Of a DNA stretch of 19,797 nucleotides, positions 1 through 6,713 are shown in pieces. Location: assembly GCA_947385085.1 (NCBI GenBank), contig CANDJN010000036.1, positions 1-19,797 on the forward strand, read 5' to 3'. The stretch is from an uncultured Erysipelotrichaceae bacterium (GTDB lineage Bacteria > Bacillota_I > Bacilli_A > Erysipelotrichales > Erysipelotrichaceae). Under the pieces are notes generated by a model. That model was not told where the DNA came from, did not search any database, and worked only from the letters and a program-made list of their open reading frames with translations. Made by a program: the position numbers and the translations under genes. Positions within the stretch are counted from its first letter, which is position 1. Every line of letters begins with the position of its first letter.

Positions 1-1
1 C

Positions 2-67
2 ACAGGATGTATGTCAATCGGAGTTGTCTTGTATTTACTATATCAGCGTAAAAAGTATGAAGAATAA
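2..67 (+). CDS. C-terminal end of an upstream membrane protein (partial)
   Basis: An open frame enters from the left edge and stops at TAA 65-67. It reads about 21 residues: a hydrophobic run (IGVVLYLLY) followed by a basic and acidic tail (QRKKYEE), as at the cytoplasmic end of a last transmembrane helix. The intrinsic terminator directly after the stop supports this being a real gene end. The rest of the protein is outside the window, so the family cannot be named. The other two forward frames give less protein-like text. Confidence 0.5.
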   Translation, partial: TGCMSIGVVLYLLYQRKKYEE

Positions 68-70
68 AAT

Positions 71-99
71 AAAATCGCATTCTTATGAGTGCGATTTTT
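71..99 (+). terminator. Intrinsic terminator of the upstream gene
   Basis: The arms AAATCGCATTC (72-82) and GAGTGCGATTT (87-97) pair over 11 bp with one T-G wobble around the loop TTAT. The T run 95-99 follows. It lies five bases after the stop of the partial upstream gene and separates it from the rlmN operon. Confidence 0.8.
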
Positions 100-205
100 C
101 TTGGCTGAGTCATAAAACACATATAAGCTACACTTTGTCTTGAAAATGCGCATGTATTCATAAAAGTACGATTTCGATCTGATTTCTTTGTGTTGATATT
201 GTGTT

Positions 206-216
206 TATGGTAAAAT
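206..216 (+). promoter_or_regulatory. Extended -10 promoter of the rlmN operon
   Basis: TATGG (206-210) directly precedes TAAAAT (211-216), matching the TRTGn extended -10 pattern. A -35 at 188-193 (TTGTGT, 17-base spacer) is weak, as is usual for extended -10 promoters. Transcription would start near 223, which leaves the ATG at 215 untranscribed and supports the ATG at 233 as the rlmN start. Confidence 0.55.
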
Positions 217-232
217 GATATACGGTGATACC

Positions 233-1282
233 ATGAGAAGTTTATATGAATTTAATTATGAACAGATCCAAGAATATGCCCTTACAAAGGGATGGAAGAA
301 ATACCGTGGGCATCAGATTTTTCAATGGCTGTATCGCAAGCGGGTGAGTGACATTGATGAAATGAGCGATCTGTCAAAGGAAACAAGAGAACAGCTAAAA
401 GCAGAATTTATAATATCGCCCTTGACGTTGCGCGATATTCAAATATCTTCGGATGGGACGACGAAGTTTCTGTTTGCGTTGCCCGATGGAGCATTGATTG
501 AAAGTGTTATGATGGTTTTTGATTATGGCAACAGCGTATGTGTCACAACTCAGGCCGGTTGTAATATGGGATGTGCCTTTTGTGCCAGCGGCTTGACAAA
601 AAAACAACGTAATCTAACCGCCGGAGAAATCGTAGCGCAGATCATGTATGTACAAAGCTATTTGGATGAGCGCTCACAGCGCCTTTCTCATATCGTAGTG
701 ATGGGCAGTGGGGAACCGTTCGATAATTATGAAGCAACCATGAACGCTTTGGCTACGGTCAATCATGATCGCGGCTTAGGGATTGGAGCACGACATATCA
801 CCATATCCACATGTGGAATTGTGCCGCGTATCTATGAATTCGCTAATGAACACACACAATATAATTTAGCCATTTCGCTACATGCGCCAAACGATGAATT
901 ACGAGATCGTTTGATGCCGATCAATCGCAGATATCCATTAAAGGAATTATTTGCGGCAATCCATGCATACAGTGATGAAAACAATCGCCGCTTAACTTTT
1001 GAATATATTTTATTAAAGGGTGTCAACGATTCTAAATCCTGTGCAAAGCAGTTAGCAGGCCTAATTCGTGGATTGAATGCTTATGTGAATTTGATTCCCT
1101 ATAATGCGGTAGATGAGAAGGGATTTCAGGGGGTTTGTTATGAGGAAGTAATGGTTTTCTATGATGCACTGATGAAATATGGAGTGCGCTGTACGATCCG
1201 CAAGGAGCACGGCGGCGATATTGACGCAGCCTGTGGACAGCTGAGAGTGAAGCATTTACAAAAGGAGGCGAAGCAGGGATGA
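233..1282 (+). CDS. rlmN: Dual-specificity rRNA/tRNA adenine-C2 methyltransferase RlmN
   Basis: This radical SAM enzyme makes 2-methyladenosine at A2503 of 23S rRNA and at A37 of some tRNAs, using a methylated cysteine intermediate. With the start at 233 it has 349 residues, normal for the family. The CxxxCxxC cluster ligands are C110, C114 and C117. C103 in SVCVTTQAGC and C334 in DIDAACGQL correspond to the two catalytic cysteines of the E. coli enzyme. The N-terminal region (YRGHQIFQWLYRK) is typical. I prefer ATG 233 to ATG 215 because the likely -10 box covers 211-216 and family members begin near this point; the ribosome site there (GGTGAT, 224-229) is poor. It is the first gene of the operon and its stop overlaps the prpC start. 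Confidence 0.96.
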   Translation: MRSLYEFNYEQIQEYALTKGWKKYRGHQIFQWLYRKRVSDIDEMSDLSKETREQLKAEFIISPLTLRDIQISSDGTTKFLFALPDGALIESVMMVFDYGNSVCVTTQAGCNMGCAFCASGLTKKQRNLTAGEIVAQIMYVQSYLDERSQRLSHIVVMGSGEPFDNYEATMNALATVNHDRGLGIGARHITISTCGIVPRIYEFANEHTQYNLAISLHAPNDELRDRLMPINRRYPLKELFAAIHAYSDENNRRLTFEYILLKGVNDSKSCAKQLAGLIRGLNAYVNLIPYNAVDEKGFQGVCYEEVMVFYDALMKYGVRCTIRKEHGGDIDAACGQLRVKHLQKEAKQG

Positions 1283-2025
1283 AAGCATTTGGAGCCAGTG
1301 ATATCGGATTGCATCGTAAGCAGAATCAAGACAGCTATCTGATTGTGGAAAATAAAGCAAAAGATATATTAGCCATGGTCTGTGATGGGATCGGCGGTGG
1401 CTTGGCCGGTGATGTAGCCTCTCATATGGCGGTGCGGCACATGAAGGAGCGCTTTTTACAAAAGAGCGGTTTTCAAGATGATTTGGATGTCAAGCATTGG
1501 CTAATGGATGTGATTCAGGAAGCCAATGATCTTATTTTTATGCAGTCGGCGAAATCGGCAATGCAGAAGGGCATGGGAACAACCTGTGTGGGTGTGATTT
1601 ACACACGCAGACAAACATATATCTTTAATATCGGAGATTCACGCATTTACGGTGTCTATGGCAATGACTTTATCTGCCTTACTGAAGATCATTCTTTTGT
1701 TCGCGACTTGTTAAAGGCAGGAGAGATTACAGAGGAAGAAGCAAAGCATCATCCCAATCGTAATATGTTGACGAATGCACTGGGAATTTGGAATACGGTA
1801 AAGGTCGACATCAATAAAATCAAGGGCGGCTATTCTCGTTTATTGATCTGCAGCGATGGGTTGCATGGATACGTGAAGGAGGAGGACATTTTCCGCATTA
1901 TAACGGGGCAGCCGGATATCCGCAGTGTCGTATATGATTTAATCAATGCATCCAAAAGTGTTGGAGGCTATGATAATGTAAGTGTTATTGTCTTCATGAG
2001 TGAGGATGGTGATGCACGTGAATAA
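1279..2025 (+). CDS. prpC: PP2C-type Ser/Thr protein phosphatase (PrpC/Stp)
   Basis: This metal-dependent cytoplasmic phosphatase removes phosphate from PrkC and its substrates. The 248 residues carry the PP2C motifs in order: NQDSY (16-20), VCDGIGGGLAGDVAS (34-48, metal ligand D36), GMGTTCVG (98-105), NIGDSRIY (117-124), ICSDGL (190-195, D193) and GGYDNVSVIVF (229-239, D232). The helix turn AGEITEEEA followed by HPNRNMLTNALG is typical of bacterial Stp proteins. The start ATG overlaps the rlmN stop by four bases, with a strong ribosome site AAAGGAGG at 1261-1268 inside rlmN. It is followed by its partner kinase with overlapping frames, so the two are coexpressed. Confidence 0.96.
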   Translation: MKAFGASDIGLHRKQNQDSYLIVENKAKDILAMVCDGIGGGLAGDVASHMAVRHMKERFLQKSGFQDDLDVKHWLMDVIQEANDLIFMQSAKSAMQKGMGTTCVGVIYTRRQTYIFNIGDSRIYGVYGNDFICLTEDHSFVRDLLKAGEITEEEAKHHPNRNMLTNALGIWNTVKVDINKIKGGYSRLLICSDGLHGYVKEEDIFRIITGQPDIRSVVYDLINASKSVGGYDNVSVIVFMSEDGDARE

Positions 2026-3724
2026 GATTTTGTCCGATCGCTATATGCTTGTAAAATCACTCGGTGAGGGTGGAATGGCCGATGTGTATTTGGCAATTGA
2101 TACGATTCTAAATCGCGAAGTGGCAATTAAAATTTTGCGTGGAGAATTGTCCTCGGATCCGGTGACTTTGGTGCGCTTTCAGCGTGAGGCCAATGCCGCC
2201 AGCAAACTAAACCATCCCAATGTTGTGGATGTCTATGATGTCGGTGAATTTGAGGGGCGCCATTACATCGTAATGGAGTATATACGGGGACGTACCTTAA
2301 AGCAATTGATTTCACAACGAGGGGCTTTGGATAAAAAAGAAGCGGTGGATATTATGATCCAGCTGACTTCTGCTGTTCAGCATGCGCATGAAAATCATAT
2401 TATTCATCGTGACATCAAACCGCAGAATGTATTGGTGAAGGACGATGGTACGGTAAAAATCACTGATTTTGGCATTGCGCTGGCGCATGATGCGGTACAA
2501 TTAACCCAAAGCGATGCGGTGTTGGGAAGCGCGCATTATTTGGCGCCGGAGACGACAAGAGGCGAACCTGCCACGAATCAAATCGATATTTATGCATTGG
2601 GTATCGTGTTTTACGAATTGCTATGCGGCAGTGTGCCGTTTCAAGGAGAGAATCCTGTTCAAATTGCGATGAAGCATCTGCGTGAAGAAATGCCGGGCAT
2701 TCGGGAATTTAATCCAACCTTGCCGCAGTCGATTGAAAACATCATTACGAAGGCAACGGTGAAAAACCGCAAACAGCGCTATCAGAGCGCACAGGAACTA
2801 CTGGATGATTTACAAAAATGTTTATTGCCTGAATATGCGGATGTCGAAAAGTTGGTCTTTGCGGAAAGCGAGCCGCAGCCGACCGTGGTAATGAATGAAC
2901 AAAGAAAATCGCAAAGCGCCGTAAGTGGAAAAAAGGCGACTGTGGTGGAAGAAATTGAGGAACCGAGTCATAAAAGCAAGAAAAAATGGCTTTGGGGTGG
3001 AATGGGTTTATTACTCATCGTATCCTTGACAATAGGGATATATTTCAGTGGTGTCGTTAGCTTTTTTGCCTATGATCCGATTATTCAGATTCCCACATTA
3101 AATGAATTGACCAAGGAAGAAGCATTGAAGGAATTGCTTAATGCCGGATTTGATGAAAATAATATTACCTTTAAGGAAGAACTGAGTGACGATGTGAAGG
3201 TGGGATTTGTATTCCAATGTAATCCCAGCGAAGGAAGCAGTGTCAAAAAAAGTCAGGAAATTGTCATTACCATATCAAAGGGCAACTATTTTGTGCTAGA
3301 GGATTATAAGGGGAAAGAAATGGATGAGGTGAAGGAAAAAATCAGAGAAGCATTGCCGATGGCAACGATTTCGATTGAATCTGTAGCTACAGCGGATGCC
3401 AAGCCGGGGGTGATTCTATCGCAAAGCGGTGCCACTGTTGGTGAAAAACTGTCACCGGAGAAATCCATAACGTTGTTCTTTCAAGTAGCGAAGGCACCGA
3501 GTGTGACGATTTCAGGGATTATCGGGATGCCGGTGGAACAAGCCTTGAAGCAACTGGATGAGGCAGGGGTTGCGGTGGTTTCCATGCAGCGCAGTACAAT
3601 TGGCATGAGTGATGAAGAAATTGCCGCATTAGAGAAAGGCGTCGTGGTAGAGGTGGATCCTCCTGAAGGCACGCAATATGTGCAGGACGGTTCCTCCAAT
3701 TGCATCACGCTATATTATTACTAA
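2012..3724 (+). CDS. prkC: PASTA-domain Ser/Thr protein kinase PrkC
   Basis: This is a membrane kinase that senses peptidoglycan or lipid II fragments outside the cell and phosphorylates cytoplasmic targets. From ATG 2012 it has 570 residues. The kinase domain is about 11-270: glycine loop GEGGMADVY (18-26), catalytic lysine K40, HRDIKPQN (132-139), DFG (152-154) and APE (178-180). A variable linker follows, then a transmembrane helix at about 326-350. Three extracellular PASTA repeats span about 357-425, 426-494 and 496-570. An in-frame GTG at 2000 is possible, but GAGG at 2002-2005 is best spaced for ATG 2012. The gene overlaps prpC by 14 bases. All kinase signature residues are present, so it should be active. 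Confidence 0.96.
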   Translation: MHVNKILSDRYMLVKSLGEGGMADVYLAIDTILNREVAIKILRGELSSDPVTLVRFQREANAASKLNHPNVVDVYDVGEFEGRHYIVMEYIRGRTLKQLISQRGALDKKEAVDIMIQLTSAVQHAHENHIIHRDIKPQNVLVKDDGTVKITDFGIALAHDAVQLTQSDAVLGSAHYLAPETTRGEPATNQIDIYALGIVFYELLCGSVPFQGENPVQIAMKHLREEMPGIREFNPTLPQSIENIITKATVKNRKQRYQSAQELLDDLQKCLLPEYADVEKLVFAESEPQPTVVMNEQRKSQSAVSGKKATVVEEIEEPSHKSKKKWLWGGMGLLLIVSLTIGIYFSGVVSFFAYDPIIQIPTLNELTKEEALKELLNAGFDENNITFKEELSDDVKVGFVFQCNPSEGSSVKKSQEIVITISKGNYFVLEDYKGKEMDEVKEKIREALPMATISIESVATADAKPGVILSQSGATVGEKLSPEKSITLFFQVAKAPSVTISGIIGMPVEQALKQLDEAGVAVVSMQRSTIGMSDEEIAALEKGVVVEVDPPEGTQYVQDGSSNCITLYYY

Positions 3725-3725
3725 T

Positions 3726-4589
3726 ATGGAAAAGGGACGAATTATTCGCATCGTATCGAATCAGTACGATGTACTGTGTGAACAGGGCACTGTGAGCTGT
3801 GTTGCGATGGGAAAGTTGCGCAAGGGTAAGACACCGCTGGTGGGTGATCTGGTGGAGGTGGAGCACTTTGGCGATCAAAGCGGAATTCAAAAAATCTTGC
3901 CGCGCCGCAATGAACTGCTGCGCCCGGCGGTAGCCAATGTTGATCAGGCAATTATTGTGATGTCATGTCGTGAGCCTGATTTCTCTACGGTGCTCATCGA
4001 TCGATTGATATTTCAAATTATCTATCATGATATTGAACCATTGATCTGCATTTCTAAAACGGACCTGATCGCGGGTGATGATGCCATTTATGAAACCATT
4101 GATCGCTATCGGCAAAGCGGATATAAGGTGTATACAAGCAATGCACAGGCTGCCTCTAAGGAACTGATTAATGCCTTAAAGGGAAAAATCAGTGTGTTGA
4201 CCGGGCAAAGCGGCGCAGGGAAGAGCTCCTTGTTGAATCGCATTGATCCGTGCTTTCATTTACAGACGCAGGAAATTTCTAAGGCATTGGGACGGGGAAA
4301 GCATACGACACGCCATTGTGAGCTACATGAAATTGCGGAAGGCTGGGTCGCAGATACTCCCGGTTTTTCATCCATGGATTTTACCTATATGGATATAGAA
4401 ACGCTGGCATCAAAGATTCCCGATTTTCAACCTTATGTCAATCAATGCCGCTTCCGTGACTGCATTCATATCAACGAACCGGATTGCGCATTGCGTGAAG
4501 CTGTGGAGGCAGGAAAGGTAGTTTGTGAACGTTATGCTCATTATCAGGAAGTGGTTACGATGATCAAACAAATGAAAAGGAAATATTAA
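3726..4589 (+). CDS. rsgA: Ribosome small-subunit maturation GTPase RsgA
   Basis: This circularly permuted GTPase acts in late 30S assembly. From ATG 3726 it has 287 residues. An OB-fold covers about 1-65. The permuted G motifs follow: SKTD (110-113, G4), GQSGAGKSS (160-168, P-loop), RGKHTTRH (190-197, G2) and DTPGFSS (210-216, G3). The zinc site is C241, C246, H248 and C254. A longer in-frame start at 3678 would lie inside prkC and would add sequence the family lacks. ATG 3726 sits one base after the prkC stop with no clear Shine-Dalgarno sequence, so translation is probably coupled to prkC. Confidence 0.95.
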   Translation: MEKGRIIRIVSNQYDVLCEQGTVSCVAMGKLRKGKTPLVGDLVEVEHFGDQSGIQKILPRRNELLRPAVANVDQAIIVMSCREPDFSTVLIDRLIFQIIYHDIEPLICISKTDLIAGDDAIYETIDRYRQSGYKVYTSNAQAASKELINALKGKISVLTGQSGAGKSSLLNRIDPCFHLQTQEISKALGRGKHTTRHCELHEIAEGWVADTPGFSSMDFTYMDIETLASKIPDFQPYVNQCRFRDCIHINEPDCALREAVEAGKVVCERYAHYQEVVTMIKQMKRKY

Positions 4590-4600
4590 GGAGAGCGATT

Positions 4601-5266
4601 ATGCAGGAACTTATCATATCGCCATCCATTTTGGCGATGGATTTCTCACACATGGAGGAACAACTGATGGAATTCAATCAAAGCGGCGCAAGATGGTTAC
4701 ATTTTGATGTGATGGACGGACATTTTGTGCCTAACTTGACATTTGGCCCCGATGTTTTGAAGGGGGTTAAAAAGATGACCAAGGCATTGATGGATGTACA
4801 CATTATGGTTGAACAGCCGGAGATTGTAAGTCAATGGTTTGTGGCGGCCCAAGCAGATTTAATTACTTTTCATCGTGAGGCGTGTGAAAATATCGAATCA
4901 TGTATTGCGTTGTGTCGCAACCTGCGTAAACAAGGTGTCATGGCAGGGGTGAGCGTAAAACCACAAACAAAAGTGGAGGAATTGCTTCCATACTTGGAGG
5001 AAATGGATTTGGTTTTGATTATGAGCGTAGAACCGGGCTTTGGTGGGCAGGCTTTCATGCCGGAGGTTCTGGATAAGGTGAAGATACTGCGCCAAGTGAT
5101 TGAACAGCGCCGTTTAGCAACACGGATCGAAATTGACGGCGGTATTAATGAGCGTACAGGCAGACAAGCAGTGGAGGCCGGATGTGATACGTTGGTAGCG
5201 GGCAGTTATGTGTTTAAGCAGGACATGCGGGCGGCAGTCCAATCGTTATTATGGCACGGAAAGTAA
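4601..5266 (+). CDS. rpe: Ribulose-phosphate 3-epimerase
   Basis: It interconverts ribulose 5-phosphate and xylulose 5-phosphate in the pentose phosphate pathway. The 221-residue TIM barrel shows all family blocks: ISPSILAMDF (6-15), HFDVMDGHFVPNLTFGP (34-50), DVHIMV (65-70), SVEPGFGGQ (142-150), EIDGGIN (177-183) and AGSYVF (200-205). Metal and catalytic residues H34, D36, H67 and D179 are present. The ribosome site AAGGAGAG (4588-4595) overlaps the rsgA stop. The 3' end overlaps thiN by 16 bases. Confidence 0.96.
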   Translation: MQELIISPSILAMDFSHMEEQLMEFNQSGARWLHFDVMDGHFVPNLTFGPDVLKGVKKMTKALMDVHIMVEQPEIVSQWFVAAQADLITFHREACENIESCIALCRNLRKQGVMAGVSVKPQTKVEELLPYLEEMDLVLIMSVEPGFGGQAFMPEVLDKVKILRQVIEQRRLATRIEIDGGINERTGRQAVEAGCDTLVAGSYVFKQDMRAAVQSLLWHGK

Positions 5267-5874
5267 TCTTGGCAGCGGGCTTAAGCGAGCATATAGTAAT
5301 GGATGAACATGCTGATGTTATCGGTGTTGATCGCGGCGCCCTAACCGCTGTACGTCAAGGCATACCACTTCGCTGTGCGATCGGTGATTTTGATTCCATT
5401 AATGAAATCGAAAAGGCGGAAATTGCGGCGGTTTGTGAAATGCATACACTTCCTTCGCATAAGGACGAAACCGATAGTGAAGCGGCAATTCTCTATGCGT
5501 TACAACAAGGTTATGAGGAAATCATTCTATATGGTGGGTTGGGAGGACGGATGGATCATGCGCTTGCGAATCTTTATCTGTTAATGTATCGCGATTTTCC
5601 ATTAACACTGCAGGATGAACATCATATCATCACAAAGCATCAAGCAGGAACGCTCATTGTGGAAAAACGCTTTACCTATCTATCTATTTTAGCCTTAGAA
5701 GCAACCATTATCAGTGAAAGCAATGTTGCCTATCCGCTGCATAAACGACATATCAAACCTGGTGATGTTTATACTATATCGAATGAAATTACGGCGGATC
5801 ATGCTGAAATTATCATTCATGAAGGAAGTATTTTGCTAATTCAATGTGAGGATATTAATAAAAGATGCAAATGA
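5251..5874 (+). CDS. thiN: Thiamine pyrophosphokinase ThiN
   Basis: It converts thiamine and ATP to thiamine pyrophosphate in the cytoplasm. The 207 residues are normal for the family. Motifs are the N-terminal nucleotide-binding strand with GVDRGA (25-30), GDFDS (45-49, acidic metal ligands), HKDETDSEAA (70-79) and GGLGGRMDHALANL (95-108). The product is the cofactor of transketolase, which links this gene with rpe just upstream. The start lies inside rpe and lacks a strong ribosome site. Its stop codon is inside the stem of the operon terminator. Confidence 0.94.
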   Translation: MARKVILAAGLSEHIVMDEHADVIGVDRGALTAVRQGIPLRCAIGDFDSINEIEKAEIAAVCEMHTLPSHKDETDSEAAILYALQQGYEEIILYGGLGGRMDHALANLYLLMYRDFPLTLQDEHHIITKHQAGTLIVEKRFTYLSILALEATIISESNVAYPLHKRHIKPGDVYTISNEITADHAEIIIHEGSILLIQCEDINKRCK

Positions 5875-5907
5875 AAACGATTCAGTATCCATTTGCATCT
5901 TTATTTT
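5861..5907 (+). terminator. Strong intrinsic terminator of the rlmN-thiN operon
   Basis: The 11-bp perfect arms AGATGCAAATG (5863-5873) and CATTTGCATCT (5890-5900) extend to 13 bp with flanking AA/TT. The loop is 16 bases and the tail reads TTATTTT. The thiN stop (5872-5874) begins inside the left arm, so there is essentially no 3' untranslated spacer. Confidence 0.9.
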
Positions 5908-5940
5908 GAATCAGAGAATAAAAACACATTCGTCTGATAC

Positions 5941-5963
5941 AAAAAAAACAGGATTACCCTGTT
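5941..5963 (-). terminator. Intrinsic terminator of rpmB
   Basis: Read on the - strand, AACAGG, the loop GTAAT and CCTGTT form a 6-bp stem followed by a run of at least six T. The stem occupies 5947-5963 and the T run is the A tract starting at 5941. It begins 12 bases past the rpmB stop. Confidence 0.85.
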
Positions 5964-5974
5964 CATTTTGTGAC

Positions 5975-6166
5975 TTATAGTGCGTTTTTTGCTTTCAGTG
6001 TTTTCAAAGCACGAGCACTGATGCGCATCGTTTGAGGCTTGCCATCAACCATTACTTTTACTTTCTGTAAATTGACATTCCATTTACGACGACTAGCACG
6101 CATAGAGTGAGAGCGTTTATTACCGGACATTGGACCTTTTCCGGTAATTGCACAAACTTTTGACAT
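5975..6166 (-). CDS. rpmB: Large-subunit ribosomal protein L28
   Basis: This small basic 50S protein has 63 residues, starting MSKVCAITGKGP and containing SGNKRSHSMRASRRKW and ISARALKTLK, all hallmarks of bL28. A longer in-frame ATG at 6199 is rejected because the strong ribosome site AGGAGGT (complement of 6174-6180) is correctly spaced for the ATG at 6166 and family members start here. It is transcribed alone against the upstream operon, the same orientation as in Bacillus beside thiN. Within codons 6-17 the mRNA can form a perfect 8-bp hairpin (see findings). Confidence 0.97.
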   Translation of the reverse strand: MSKVCAITGKGPMSGNKRSHSMRASRRKWNVNLQKVKVMVDGKPQTMRISARALKTLKAKNAL

Positions 6167-6211
6167 TGCGTTTACCTCCTTTATATTCATAAAAAGCACA
6201 TTTGCCTATAT

Positions 6212-6240
6212 ATGATAGCATTTCTAAAATGAAAATACAA
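6212..6240 (-). promoter_or_regulatory. Promoter of rpmB
   Basis: On the - strand, TTGTAT (-35, 6235-6240), a 17-base spacer and TATCAT (-10, 6212-6217), with TG one base upstream of the -10. Predicted start of transcription is near 6205, giving a leader of about 40 bases that includes the ribosome site. Confidence 0.8.
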
Positions 6241-6570
6241 GAGGAATTTTACAAAACCGAAACAACTGCATTTTTCCAAAGTTTGCATGGCAAAACGTAA
6301 CCAAGCAGTTTGAAGATGTGTGCAAAGAGTTTATTCATAAAATACAGAAGGATTATCATATGCCGTTTCGTTGTCATAAGATGGAAAGGTGATTTGAAAA
6401 ACAACAATTCGCGATAAAAAGGCTAAAGATGATTTTTGGGTGGATGAAACAGAATGCTTTATTTTATTACGCGCTGTTCTCGGAAAGCAGCATTGACGAT
6501 AAGATCATTATGCGATAAGGATAAAAATGTATACTTATTCACGATTGAAGCTGCTATCAATTACCAATAA
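6229..6570 (+). pseudogene. Frameshifted relic of an unidentified gene
   Basis: This stretch has no intact gene, but successive forward frames give protein-like text that changes frame several times. It opens at ATG 6229 (MKIQEEFYKTETTAFFQSL, stop at 6298). It continues in another frame from 6297 (TKQFEDVCKEFIHKIQKDYH, then MPFRCHKMER, stop at 6390). The third piece, 6407-6493, reads DKKAKDDFWVDETECFILLR. The fourth, 6517-6567, reads KDKNVYLFTIEAAINYQ. The pieces are in order and nearly contiguous, as expected for one decayed ORF of about 110 residues. I do not recognise the family. There is no good ribosome site, and the start overlaps the outward-facing rpmB promoter. Confidence 0.45.
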
Positions 6571-6644
6571 TGCCTTGTTTTATCCATTTCAGTACCTTAA
6601 ATCATACAAATATAAATGTAAATATTGGGAATGCCTTTAATAAA

Positions 6645-6673
6645 TTGCTTTTTTCGTATTTGTGCTTTATAAT
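6645..6673 (+). promoter_or_regulatory. Promoter of the glucosaminidase gene
   Basis: TTGCTT (6645-6650), a 17-base spacer and a perfect TATAAT (6668-6673). Transcription would start near 6680, about 34 bases before the ATG at 6714, with the ribosome site AAGGGG (6701-6706) between. It lies just after the gene relic. Confidence 0.75.
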
Positions 6674-6713
6674 AATACCGAAACAAGAAAGAAATAAAGA
6701 TAAGGGGATCGCG

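Noticed and set aside
4618..4642. Inverted repeat ATCGCCA/TGGCGAT at the start of rpe
   Set aside because: It lies in codons fully dictated by the conserved ISPSILAMD motif, so it is probably chance.
5871..5909. Short ORF of 12 codons (MKTIQYPFASLF) after thiN
   Set aside because: It coincides with the terminator hairpin, has no ribosome site and does not resemble SpoVM.
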